This document shows, piece by piece, positions 45,899-57,137 of a stretch of DNA of 64,000 bases (its first letter is position 1; the number at the start of each line of letters is the position of its first letter). The stretch spans positions 59,243,037 through 59,307,036 of the forward strand of contig CM035807.1 in the NCBI GenBank assembly GCA_020466095.1, given 5' to 3'. Position numbers and translations under genes: made by a program. Source of the DNA: Chlorops oryzae. Lineage: Eukaryota > Arthropoda > Insecta > Diptera > Chloropidae. The notes beneath the pieces are model-generated. The model did not search any database. It was given only the letters and a program-made list of their open reading frames with translations, and was not told the origin of the DNA.

Positions 45899-46771
45899 AA
45901 AGCAACTGAATATTTGTACAATTTTCCTGTAGATCTCGGCCTCCTAAGCAAGAAAAAAAATTTTTTTAATTTTTTTATGGAAGAGTTTTTGAGAAAAAAT
46001 TTTTTGAAATTTTTTTCAGTGCATTTCGTAGGTGCACTTGCTATTTCAAGCATATCTCGGGCCCCGATCTACCGATTTTAATAAATATATTTTCCAAATA
46101 TAGATAATTAAGCTCCCTACAACTTTTAGAAACAAAGTTTTTGATTTGCATGAGTAGTTTTAGTGCTAGAGGTGCAATTATACAAGAAAATTGTGTTTTT
46201 TTTCAAAAAAATCAGGGTAAATTTTTCATATAAAAATTTGTAAAAAATAGAAATCGAAGTGGAAAACCCATTTTCAAATTTTTTGCGTATAGCTAAGTAT
46301 TTCTTCTAAAAAATAAGCCCCGTTTGGCTAAAAGCGGTGAAAAATTTACGGAGCTATGATTTTTTTGCCAAAACACTAAAAAATCGATATTTCACAATTT
46401 TTGCTTTGTTCACAAAACTTGTTCATATGAGCCGAAATTATTTTATGAAGGTGCAATTGAGTAAATTTTCACATATATAAATGCATAAATGCTGCCTCTT
46501 TATTGATTAAAAATGAATGTCGTTTTGCCCTGCCTTTTAGAATATTGTGGTGGATTTGTTTACCTGCCGGTCTCAATGACCTGTACCAGATAAAAAAGGG
46601 TGCAGTGCTTTCCCTTAGTGGAAAAAAATATAAGGTATCATGAATACGTTTTGTGCGTTAACGTCAGTTTTTATACTAAACGTGTTTCTTTACTTTCAAT
46701 TTTGCCTAATGAATTGAGCGTAGTATAAAATACCTGAGGTTTTGCATACTTTACATACATACTTACATACA
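45899..46771. repeat. Left terminal inverted repeat arm
   Basis: About 875 bp, ending inward in TACATACATACTTACATAC. Its complement is 48762-49640. AT-rich with no coding frame. Confidence 0.9.
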
Positions 46772-46793
46772 GTATAGAAAATTTATGGCAATA

Positions 46794-46800
46794 TATAAAA
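46794..46800 (+). promoter_or_regulatory. TATA box of the nested element gene
   Basis: TATAAAA inside ATATATAAAAGGG, about 100 bp before the ATG at 46895 and just inside the left arm. Confidence 0.55.
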
Positions 46801-46894
46801 GGGTAACACTTATGCGTTTAGATTAGTAGTCTTGAACTAAATTTTGAACAACGTACATCAATTGAAAATAAAACAAATTTTAAAATATAAAAAA

Positions 46895-48622
46895 ATGAGT
46901 AAAAGAACTCGTGTATTCATGTGCAAAAACAATCCGGACGATTTTTGCAATATTTGTGGATTATATATGTTAAAAAATAAAGGATTAGCGTTTACTGAAG
47001 CACTGCAAAAGCACTATTTCCATTACTTCGGTGTTTTGCCAACTCTCAATGAGCCGTGGACGCCTAAAAGAATATGTGACCTATGTCATAGAAAGTTATC
47101 AAAATGGGCTTCTGGAGAACGGTAAGAATTAAAATTTAATACGCTATAAAAAAAAACTAACTATTTGCATTCTAGCTGTTACATGGATTTTGACACGGCA
47201 ATGGAATGGAGTGAGCCCTTTTGTCACTCGGTGGACTGCTATTTTTGCCTTAGTGCAAGAAGTGGATTTGGGAAACATTTAAAATGGGAATACGCGAAAG
47301 TTGATTCGGTAAAATTTCCTCTACCTCATTCAAGTGATGTGCCTTATCCAGAATGCCCTGGCTCAGCACCCAAAATAGAAGGATCATCAGAGGAAATGCT
47401 GGGGTCTAGTGGAAGTCAGTTTGAAACAAGTTTAACGCAACGAATACTCTCACAGGCCGAATTAAATGACTGGATTCGTGATTTTGGTTTTTCAAAGGGT
47501 AAAGCTGAACTTTTTGCATCTAGAATGAAAGAACGCGGATTTGTGGCTCCTGATGTCAAAACAAGCATTTACAGAAATCGGCACTTGCAATACGGAAAAT
47601 TTTACGCAAAAGTAGACGATATCTGTTTCTGCAGCAATATTTTAGGCCTATTCGAAGAGCTCAATGAAGTCTACAATCCCGGAGAGTGGCGTTTATTTAT
47701 CGATAGCAACAAAGAGAGCTTAAAAGCTGTCCTCCTACACAATGGCAACCAAAAACCGTCTCTTCCTGTCGCATATGCATCGCATTCTAAAGAAACCTAC
47801 GAAACAATGAAAACGCTTTTGGATCATATTGAATATGACAAGCATAGATGGAAAATATGCGCTGATCTCAAGGTAGTGGCAATTCTGTGCGGGCTTCAAG
47901 GAGGATATACAAAATATTGTTGTTTTTTGTGCAAGTGGGATAGTCGCGCTGACCACTTACACTATATTAAAAAAGATTGGCCTTTGCGAACCAACATTAT
48001 AGTTGGTGCAGACAATATTCAACGCACTGCTCTCGTTGATAAAAATAATATTATATTACCGCCACTGCATATAAAATTAGGACTTGCCAAGAACTTTATA
48101 AAAAAATTGGCAAAAGATGGAACACAGGAAGCTTTTGCCCGCTTAAAGGCGATCTTTTCCTACCTTTCACACGCAAAACTCAAGGAAGGAGTTCTAAATG
48201 GTCCAGAAATACGTAAACTTTTGCAAGACGACGAGTTCTCAAGCCTTTTGTCCCCAGTCGAAGCAGCAGCGTGGAGCTCATTCAAACTTGTTATACACAA
48301 TTTTTTGGGCAACCACAAAAGTCCAGATTACAAGCAAATAGTAAATAACCTACTAAAGAATTATAAGAAAGCCGAAGTACACATGTCGTTGAAGATCCAC
48401 TTTCTCGATTCGCACTTGGATTTTTTCCCTGAAAACTTAGGAGACGTAAGCGATGAGCATGGCGAACGTTTTCATCAGCAATTAAAGGATATTGAAAATC
48501 GCTATAGCGGCCTTTTCGACACGGCAATGATGGGTGATTACGTGTGGTCCCTTGTGCGTGAAAATGATGGTAGTAAATATAAAAGACAAAGCGGAAGCAA
48601 GAACTTTTTTCAAATTGTATAA
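46895..48622 (+). CDS. Intact transposase-like protein, two exons
   Basis: Exon 1 is 46895-47121 and exon 2 is 47176-48622. The 54-bp intron (GGTAAGAATT...GCATTCTAG) joins CG to C, giving Arg-Cys in frame, 557 residues with no stop or shift. The ATG at 46895 (MSKRTRVF) is chosen; the frame upstream has only a TTG. Residues about 10-105 are Cys-rich (CNICG, CDLCHRK, CHSVDCYFC), probably zinc-binding and DNA-contacting. The middle has GEWRLFIDSNKESLKAVLLH (D about 252), ICADLKVVAILCGLQGG (D about 306), CCFLCKWDSR, PPLHIKLGL (H about 373) and DEHGERFHQQL (E about 506). D, D, CxxC, H, E is the order seen in several DDE transposases with zinc-linked insertions, so catalysis of cut-and-paste is inferred. 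I know similar proteins from many insect genomes only as uncharacterised repeats. Confidence 0.85.
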
Positions 48623-48635
48623 AAATAATTTTGGA

Positions 48636-48641
48636 AATAAA
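48636..48641 (+). terminator. Poly(A) signal
   Basis: AATAAA 14 bp after the stop codon of the nested element gene. Confidence 0.7.
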
Positions 48642-48761
48642 TTTTTATTTCTTTAACACTTTTGCATTAGAGCTTATTTCACAAATGTTTTACAGGAGTT
48701 GTACCAATTTGGTAGTTCATGTTGTCTTAAAGTGGGCTGCATCACAGCGGCCCCGGTGTAT

Positions 48762-49640
48762 GTATGTAAGTATGTAAGTATGTATGTAAAGTATGCAAAA
48801 CCTCAGGTATTTTATACTACGCTCAATTCATTAGGCAAAATTGAAAGTAAAGAAACACGTTTAGTATAAAAACTGACGTTAACGCACAAAACGTATTCAT
48901 GATACCTTATATTTTTTTCCACTAAGGGAAAGCACTGCACCCTTTTTTATCTGGTACAGGTCATTGAGACCGGCAGGTAAACAAATCCACCACAATATTC
49001 TAAAAGGCAGGGCAAAACGACATTCATTTTTAATCAATAAAGAGGCAGCATTTATGCATTTATATATGTGAAAATTTACTCAATTGCACCTTCATAAAAT
49101 AATTTCGGCTCATATGAACAAGTTTTGTGAACAAAGCAAAAATTGTGAAATATCGATTTTTTAGTGTTTTGGCAAAAAAATCATAGCTCCGTAAATTTTT
49201 CACCGCTTTTAGCCAAACGGGGCTTATTTTTTAGAAGAAATACTTAGCTATACGCAAAAAATTTGAAAATGGGTTTTCCACTTCGATTTCTATTTTTTAC
49301 AAATTTTTATATGAAAAATTTACCCTGATTTTTTTGAAAAAAACACAATTTTCTTGTATAATTGCACCTCTAGCACTAAAACTACTCATGCAAATCAAAA
49401 ACTTTGTTTCTAAAAGTTGTAGGGAGCTTAATTATCTATATTTGGAAAATATATTTATTAAAATCGGTAGATCGGGGCCCGAGATATGCTTGAAATAGCA
49501 AGTGCACCTACGAAATGCACTGAAAAAAATTTCAAAAAATTTTTTCTCAAAAACTCTTCCATAAAAAAATTAAAAAAATTTTTTTTCTTGCTTAGGAGGC
49601 CGAGATCTACAGGAAAATTGCACAAATATTCAGTTGCTTT
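48762..49640. repeat. Right terminal inverted repeat arm
   Basis: Complement of 45899-46771, beginning with a GTATGTATGTAAGTATG stretch and ending CAAATATTCAGTTGCTTT. The (GTAT)n part just inside differs slightly in copy number from the left arm. Confidence 0.9.
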
Positions 49641-49649
49641 GTATAAATT

Positions 49650-51803
49650 CCAAATTTGTTAAGCAGTGCTATAAGTTTCAGAATTAAAAGAATCAGAACT
49701 TAAGTCAATATTTGGAAACAGTTCGATTTCACATATCTCCTCGCTCAACAATCGAGACAGCGCATCTGGTACTACGTTTAAGGAGCCCTTGCGATGTTCG
49801 ATGAAAAATTTAAATCCCTGTAATTTTAATGACCAACGAGCCAGTCTACCATTTAAATCTGGCTGCCGCATGAGCCATTTCAGACTTGCATGGTAAGTCA
49901 CCACGGTGAATTCGTGCCCTTCCACGTATTCTCAAAATTTTTCGATACTAAGCACAGCAGCTAAGCATTCTAGCTCCGTTACAGAATAATTCCTTTGGGC
50001 TTTATTTAATTTGGAGGAAAAGTAGGCGATAGGTCGTTCAATTCCCTCTTGATCCTTCTGCGCCAATACGCCACCAACTCCTGTCATGGAGGCGTCACAC
50101 TGTATGAGAAACGGTTTATGAAAATCAGGGGTAATCAACACAGGAGCTGTTGTTAACCGATCCTTTATTTTTTTAAAGGCGTCATTTGCTTCTGAAGTCC
50201 AAGCGAACGTTTTTGCTTTCCGAAGTAAATCGGTTAGAGGAGACGTTAGGACTGCAAAACCATCGATGAAACGCCGATACCAGCCTGCCAATCCTAAAAA
50301 TCCTCGAAGCTGTTTCACATTTCTGGGAGGGAGTAAATTTCTTATGGCGGAAAGTTTGTTCGGATCAGGCTTTATGCAACCATTTCCAATGACATAACCC
50401 AGATATCGAACCTCGCGTAAGCAAAAGTTACATTTTTTTAAATTGACGGTAAGTCCCGCTTTGAGGAGCAACGCAGCCACTTCTGTAAGCAAAGAAATAT
50501 GAGTCTCAAAGGAGTCTGAAATCAACAACAAAGCGTCCAGATACACAAATACCCGATTTCTCAGTTCTGCTGGTATTATTTGGTCCATTAACCGACACAT
50601 TGTTTGAGGGGCGTTGGTTAAACCAAACGGCATAACCGTGTACCGATAAAGGGGACGATTTGGAACCGTGAACGCAGTTTTGTCCCTAGAGTCTGCTGCT
50701 AAGTTAATCTGCCGAAATGCATGTTTTAAGTCTAACGACGTAATAAAATCAGCTTTAGGTAATCGACTAAGGATACCATTTAATTTTAGTTGAGGATATG
50801 CATCCTTCACGGTAATTGCATTCAATCGCCGTGAGTCGAGACAAAGGCGTATCTTAGTTTCCTTTTCTACAAGGGTCAAGGGACTACTCCAAGGACAATT
50901 CGGTGGTGCCGGTTCTATAACTCCTAGTGCAAGCATATTGTCTATCTCGGCATGAATTTTTTTTTCCACTGCCGGCGATACAGAGAAATAACGTTGCTTA
51001 ATTGGTTTAGTTCCAGCTTCTACTTCAATCGTGTGTTCCAAATATGACGTCTTTCCTAGGCCCATTTTTTCGAAAGAAGGAAAAAGATCGATTGCTCGCT
51101 GTAGTTTAAGTATTTGCGATTGGTTTAACGAATGTGTGTTGTTCTCTAAAGCTGACAGCTCAGAAATATTAATTGATTTTCCGTAATTAGTACTTAACTT
51201 TTCCAAAAGTCCGAACGACTGCCAAAAATCCATTCCCAGGTAAACATTTTGTTTTAGTTCCGGAATAATAAAAATTTTCATTGGTTTCGTTTGACCATTG
51301 CATTCGACGGAAGTGGTGACGTAACCCAAAATCCGATATCGTTTACCACCTGCAGTTTCAACGCATTCTGAGAGTGTTTTGTAAGGGAGTTTTTCGTCAA
51401 AAAAATCAGCTGCTGCTTGACCAGAAATACAAGAAAGAGTAGCACCAGAGTCCAACAAACCATGCAAAGTTTTACCGAGAACCTGAATATGTGCAAAGGG
51501 CCTAATGTCATTAGTGGAATTCTCTAACGAGGAGAGGCTCTCTTTCAACTTTTTCCTATGGCGATGGATGGATTTCCAAAATTGTTTCATTCGACAGGTA
51601 TCTCGTTTCGTGAACCGAGATGAGATAATGGAATCAACCTTTACTTTAGAAGATTCATCAAAAATTCTGGAACGCACTAGGTTGTAGTTTGTAAGGCGCT
51701 CGTGGTACGGTCTTATCGGAAACAAAAGGGGTTTAATTGATGCAGAAGGAGGAGCACATCTTTTAGTTTGAATAGTTTTAGTTTCGGAGGCTTCCAATCG
51801 CAC
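49650..51803 (-). pseudogene. Ulysses-like pol: protease, RT, RNase H
   Basis: Minus strand, overlapping the end of gag in another frame. The protease has LLDSGATLSCISG (about 51455). RT has KIRLCLDSRRLNAITVKDAYP, FITSLDLKHAFRQINLAADSRDKTAF and MPFGLTNAPQTMCRLMD. The active site reads FVYLDALLLIS at about 50535, where YLDD is expected: the second catalytic Asp is Ala (codon at 50532-50534). RNase H has FLIQCDASMTGVGGVL, RPIAYFSSKLNKAQRNYSVTELECLA and, after a stop at about 49932, HASLKWLM, ARWSLKLQGF and PDALSRLL. The frame then meets the nested DNA element at 49640. Confidence 0.9.
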
Positions 51804-53311
51804 TGCAGTGCTGTCGAGCGGTGTCTCCGAAAGTCGCCGCTCGCTCTTGAGTTTTCCTGTTTATTACAAACCTTGCAATGCGGCTTGAAAATATTCTCCG
51901 CACCGCATCCGTAACAAAAGATATTCCTGTTCTCCAAGCAGTTGGTAAATTTGTGCCCTTCTTTGCGACAATTCCAACAGATGACCACAAAAGAGGTTGA
52001 ACCCGCTTTCTTGGAAATTTCGTCAACCGACGGTAATGGTTCATCCGACGGACATTCGGAGATGTCCATCGCATTCAATTTTTTTGGTTGGGATCGAAAC
52101 CCAGCTTCTAGTTCCAAGTTTAAATTTTCTCTACGCAAAACAAGATGTCTAAGTTGTGCGACAGAATTTATTTCTAAGAAGAACTATTCCTTTCGCAAAT
52201 TCGGTCTCAGGTTTTTTCGAAGGATCTCTACAAATTCTAATGCCGGCAGAGTCGACTGCAACCTATCACAGAGCTTAAGAATATCATAGTAAAACTGGTC
52301 GAAGCTTTCGTTCGCCTTCTGTTTTCTATCGCGAATGAGGTCACGAATGTCTGCATCAGAAAAATGGTCATTGAAGTGTTCTCTCAACGCTTGACAAATC
52401 GCTTTCCAGTCAGCCCCTGGGTGATCTCTACGATGACGCCAATACCAGTCATAGGCGTCTTTTGAAAACAGCAAATAGCCATGTTCTGTAAGTGCACGAG
52501 AATTCGGAGGAAAATTATCCTTCGCCAAAGTGTTTACAATGTATAGAAATTTATCTACAGGAAGGCCCGAAGGTAATCCGGTAAAAGAAATGTTCCAGCT
52601 ATTTATGAGGCTTGCTGCACGACTACTGTCTGCTACAGAGAAAGGTGAGTTATGGTCCCTAAGAGGTCTTTCTATCATTCGATTATTTCTTACAGGGATG
52701 AAATTATGCCCCGAGTTATCTACGGCATTTCTATTACGATTTCCAAATAAGTTTTGAGTGTCGGATGGTTGTTTAGGCCACTCTGGTTTATTAACGGCAT
52801 TAGTTTGCATTTGTGCCGCCTTTTGTGTAAGGATCTCTAGGCATTCTTGCAGCTTATTTAATCGAGTACCAAGATTTTGTTCAACAGAAGCAACAATTCT
52901 TGCTTCCTTAACGGAAGCTTCAGGGTTTGGAATACAAGGTGATAATGGAAATGAAAAATTTGGTTGTAATGGATTTTGACTAGCTGGACGAGCTGCACTC
53001 GTTCGTTTCTTTGCCCCTAGTGAAAGGGTTCTTGACGCTTGCTCGGTAGTCTTATCGGAACTGTTGGCTTCCAGGTTCAATGTGCCCATATCAATATATT
53101 CAAAGTATAATGAATTTGGAGAAATTTTTGTTTCACATTTCGGACATATCTCCGAATTTTTAAGATAATTCATTAAACATGTCTCATGAAAAGAGTGTTG
53201 ACAATTGGTTGTTAGTACACGCCCAGTATTTAGACTTGTAAAGCAAATAATACAAGTATTAGGAGCTTCGTAATTAAGTGCCAAAAGCTCTCCACTATGT
53301 CGGACCGACAT
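51713..53311 (-). pseudogene. Ulysses-like Gag with N-terminal RING-H2 finger
   Basis: Starts at the ATG 53309-53311 (MSVRHSGELLALNYE). Residues 20-59 form a full RING-H2 pattern: C20/C23, C37/H39, H42/C45 and C56/C59. A disordered middle follows, then a capsid-like domain (SLINSWNISFTGLPSGLPVD, YWRHRRDHPGADWKAICQAL, ANESFDQFYYDI). An in-frame TAG at about 52184 interrupts, then the frame goes on to CWNCRKEGHKFTNC and CYGCGAENIFKPHC zinc knuckles, ending at 51713. RING-H2 domains usually recruit E2 enzymes as ubiquitin ligases, and a Gag carrying one is unusual. Apart from the TAG the reading is continuous. Confidence 0.88.
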
Positions 53312-53327
53312 TGTTATAATAGATATA

Positions 53328-53671
53328 CAGTTGAACTTCGATTAACCGTGATGCTCGGGACCGGGCTAATCACGGTTAATCGAAAATCACGGTTGAAAGA
53401 GGTAAAAATTTACATGTATAAATTTTATTATTTTTATTTATTTTTGACAAAAACATGTAAATCTGCGTCTATAAACAACTTATCATATCTCTAGGAATAC
53501 AAACATTTATTTTAATATGAGAGATGTGAGTGTATTATACGAAAAAAACAAACAAGCAGTCATATGGACATGTGCATCACGGATAATAGAGGTAAATCAC
53601 GGTTAATAGAGGTAAAAATCAACCACTCAGCATCACGGTTAATAGAAGCACGGTTAATCGAAGTTCAACTG
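53328..53671. mobile_element. Pogo/Tigger-type MITE in the Ulysses-like leader
   Basis: 344 bp with inverted ends CAGTTGAACTTCGATTAACC and complement, flanked by TA (53326-53327, 53672-53673). The inside repeats ATCACGGTTAAT words several times. It is inserted 16 bp upstream of the gag start. Confidence 0.88.
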
Positions 53672-54337
53672 TATATGGAAAATGGCGAATTTCTTGCGTT
53701 ATGTCAGTTCTAAATATTTGATAGTTATTAATTCAAAGAATAGCAATAACTAATTTTTTTTTTTTTTTTCTCAAATTAAATAATAAATGAATGAAATAGA
53801 TAATTTCAAAGAGCTACCACACCAAAACCAACTGAGACGCAAAAATCAGTTATAAGTAACGAATCCAACGATCCCATGAATACGGCCACGGCGACTAAGT
53901 GATTAGAAATTCCGTGCAACGATTATCGGACGGACCCCAGTCATTAAGACTAAAACCCCGCAAATCCAGATGATCACTACTGAAAATATCAAAAAAAACT
54001 ATAAAAAAAATTATAGAAAGGAGCAATAAGGTCTAAAAATTTAAGCAAAAGCTCATGATAGAAGCGGTCAGTCCAACTTTTGCATAAAGCACTATCGTAC
54101 TGCAGCTCTCGTCTTCCAACCTAAGTATTGCCTAATCCACAGAGCCTAACTAAGATTTTAAATGTTTAGCGTAACGCCAAGTTTATCAGTCTTCATATAC
54201 TTATTCTCGCCTAACCCCATCTCAACGGTCAGGAGCCATCTCGATTAACAAAAATGATCCTGCTACTCCAGTCTCAACCAGGATAGTCTTGAAAAGTGAT
54301 TCCAACTAAATCCAAAGCCTTAAACTTTAATTCGGGC
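53672..54337 (-). other. Ulysses-like 5' leader
   Basis: Non-coding leader between the primer site and the MITE before gag. It contains a T-run (about 53753-53770); no other feature is seen. Confidence 0.6.
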
Positions 54338-54354
54338 CCCTACGTTGGGCGCCA
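54338..54354 (-). promoter_or_regulatory. Primer binding site
   Basis: Minus strand TGGCGCCCAACGTAGGG, four bases after the 5' LTR end. TGGCGCCCAAC is a common gypsy-type site complementary to a tRNA 3' end; the tRNA was not determined (Lys or Ser types are usual). Confidence 0.8.
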
Positions 54355-54358
54355 ATTT

Positions 54359-55585
54359 TGTAATGTTTTCGCCTTTTCAGAGTTTGCGTTTTTCCTTTAT
54401 ATTGTTCTCTCTAAACTCTCCCGTAAGTTAACATAGAAGGCAGCACGTTTTATTTGCCTGGGGCTTGGCTCGCCGGACTATGAGGGGGTTCTTTCTATGC
54501 TAACTTTCGATCTGGCAACATTCCAAAATGTTACGTGCCACCTAACTGGATATAGTGTAAAAAGAAATTAACCGGAACGAAAACTAAATGCGGCGGAAGC
54601 GTTGAATCATTATCTACTACTGAAGGCAATGGTGTCGGTTGCCTAGCCCTTATTCTAAACCATGGCTTCCAAGAAATGGCCTGATACGCGTTTGACGGAA
54701 GTTCCCTTTATCGTACTCAGCTGGCGTTTGGGTCGTAGCTCTTATAAGGAATTCAGCACATTATTTCGAGATCAACCTTAACAACATTCTTTAATTTATG
54801 AGTTATGTTTCTATTACATTTAATTTTCTTCGTTGCAAAATTGCAGCGCTTCTTAAAAGCGGTGCCCTTGCGTGTACATTTATAAACTCTACACTTGAAG
54901 GCAAACCAAAAGACAAAACAAATTCTTTCCTTACTTAAAAAAACTAACCGAAAATGACCGAGAAGAAGTTGCGAACTTGAACGTTAATTCTTAGGTGCGG
55001 ATGTATATATATTTATAAGCACGAAATGCAATTAAGTTCATAAGGATACAAAAATAATTATTTTCGTTAGCCATAAGGTACTTACTCTTCGGCGATCGCA
55101 GGCCTGCAGGCGACGCGTTGAGTTGCTAGACTTAATTAAGATAAATACAATAAGAATTCTTACTAAAGGCTATGAATATCTAGATCGTTAATTCGAAGGA
55201 TATAAAATTAGATATAACAGTGGATTCGCTTCGGCGCGATTAACATTTCATCACAAAAACATAAAAAAACAACAATCAAATGATCTTAACAAAAAAAAAA
55301 CTCCAAAGAAAGTACTATTGTTAATTCGGATACGCGATAACATCCGCGAGAACAAATTCTACAAATTCGGGTCAAACTGGACTTTACGGATTCTGGTTCA
55401 ATATGGCGTACATAAATTTTAGTTACTTTGGTAAACCCAAGATTGGCACCGGTCGAAACTCCATTTGGGAGAACTAGAAATTCCATTAACGGATTTAAAT
55501 TGACAAGCGAACTGAAACTTCGGCTCTAATCCAGCTTAAATTTCCTTTCTTTGTTTTTTTCTAATTGAATGCCATGCACTTTAAC

Positions 55586-55620
<35 letters not shown>

Positions 55621-56557
55621 GATGCCAATATAGCTAATTGTTAGTCTGTTCAATAGCCACGCATGTAATTTAAAATTTTTCTTTAGTTGACTTTCATAGA
55701 AATGGCGACGTGAAAACCGTACGCAAAACAACAACAACGACTACCATGAGGAGATAACGGAGAGAGAAAACCATCGTTCCAATGACTGCAGGTGTCTAAG
55801 ATGAGGATTTCCCTTTCGTTTCACTCTTCCTCTCTCGAGGCCACCTGGATCCTCGCCACAATTCCGTTTTCCTTTCCGCGAGCAATTCATCCACTACGAA
55901 AAAGATCACTGGAATTCCATGCAGATATACGGCGACCACGCGGTTTTTACCATTCCTGTCTCCCTTTCACTTCAACTGCCTTATGTGCAAATCGACGGCA
56001 AGAAAGAGAAAGACAAAAAAAATATGTATAAAACTCAACTCTCACTAAGCCGGTATCATTTTACCTTATTGGACTTGACGTCGCTTATATCCCTCAGGTT
56101 CAGTTTTCTTAATTTCTGGGATAATCTAGTTTCCCTTTGGTGTCTACAGCGGCGTTCTTTTTTCTTCTCTTTTTTTTTCGCGGATCGAACAATTGCGAAC
56201 TCAGACTAACTTCCTATTTGAGAGCAGCAAAAACAATCCTCAAAGCCTTGCCGTTTAGGTTTTCTTTCAAAAACCTAGCTAGTTCCGCTATTAGTGAAAA
56301 TTAGCTAACCAAAAGTTTACCATCTATTTTCTCTTTTCTTGGTGGGATTTCTGCTATATTTAGAGGATTTTTCGATTGGCTGTTCACTCGTAGGCTTGAT
56401 GTAGCGATTTTCTGCTATTTAGCTAGATTTTGTTAGCTACTTACAGTGATGTACGAAAATTGCTAGCTGTCGGGGAGGGGGGGGGGGGGAATTCAGGTAG
56501 TTTCAGGGGGATTCCGAGTACGGAAATTAGCTAATTCTCATGCACAGCGCTATTACA
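54359..56557 (-). repeat. Ulysses-like 5' LTR
   Basis: 2199 bp, the partner of 42415-44608. It includes a 12-13 base G-run at about 56475 that is shorter in the other copy. Confidence 0.93.
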
Positions 56558-56561
56558 TAGC

Positions 56562-57052
56562 TTTGAAGTTGTATTGATAAATTCTATGATGGTCATATCC
56601 ATTGTGGTTGCTTTCGGCTGTCTTTCGGGGTCTAAATGAAATGTGAATTGGAGAGGCTGGTGATTTTCATCAAAAGGTGTCGGTGTTTTGTCGTCAGAGT
56701 TTGGAGTTGGTGTTTTACTGTCTTCGTATTCTATTATTTTTAAATTAAAGGCACTTGTGAAGTCGTCCGGGACCTGGTCTCTAATTTCCACTCTACGCAA
56801 GATATGTTTAAATTTTGTTTTTATCCCTTTAAATACGTTTTGCACTTCAAATTGGTGAGTTTCTGATAGTAAAGGCAAAAATATTTTTAGGGTGGCAGCA
56901 TATAAATTGTGTTGTTGAACTAAAATATTTAAATGTTTTGCCTGAGTTGCGTCGGAAGGTAGCTGTGGTTTATTTATACATTTGAATGACCTATCGAATT
57001 CTGCTTTTATTAAAGTAAGCTGTGCTTGAAGATTTTCCCAACTATCACTCAT
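56562..57052 (-). pseudogene. 412-like gag, 5' half
   Basis: Begins at the ATG 57050-57052 (MSDSWENLQAQLTLIKAEFD) and is open to MDMTIIEFINTTSK at 56562, where the Ulysses-like element begins. Continuation is at 42410. The helical N-terminus and a Thr-Pro/Asp linker (KTPTPNSDDKTPTP) are seen. The split is clean, so gag was probably open when it was hit. Confidence 0.88.
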
Positions 57053-57137
57053 AAGACAGATTTAATACTCAGTCACCTTTACATACCAACAAGATTTTAT
57101 TTATTTAAATTTTTTATATATTTTTAATGGATATAAT

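Larger units (their letters stand above)
45899..49640 (+). mobile_element. DNA element with about 875-bp near-identical TIRs and an intact gene
   Basis: Arms at 45899-46771 and 48762-49640 are inverted copies; over the first 200 bp I find one difference. Outer ends are AAAGCAACTGAATATTTG and its complement. Between the arms lie a TATA box, one two-exon gene and a poly(A) signal (separate entries). It interrupts the Ulysses-like pol between RNase H and integrase. The exact target duplication is obscured by an A-run at the left (45892-45901) and was not resolved. Superfamily not recognised. Confidence 0.9.
42415..56557 (-). mobile_element. Ulysses/Osvaldo-like retrotransposon, 14.1 kb with nested element
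   Basis: Two direct repeats of about 2.2 kb (42415-44608 and 54359-56557), both starting TGTAATG and ending GCGCTATTACA on the plus strand, bound an internal region with gag, protease, RT, RNase H and integrase on the minus strand. A 4-bp duplication TAGC flanks it (42411-42414, 56558-56561). Removing the element rejoins the 412-like gag as TTSK/LLPSYD. Without the 3.7-kb nested DNA element it is about 10.4 kb. Very long LTRs near 2.1 kb and a total of about 10.6 kb are known for Ulysses of Drosophila virilis. Confidence 0.93.
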
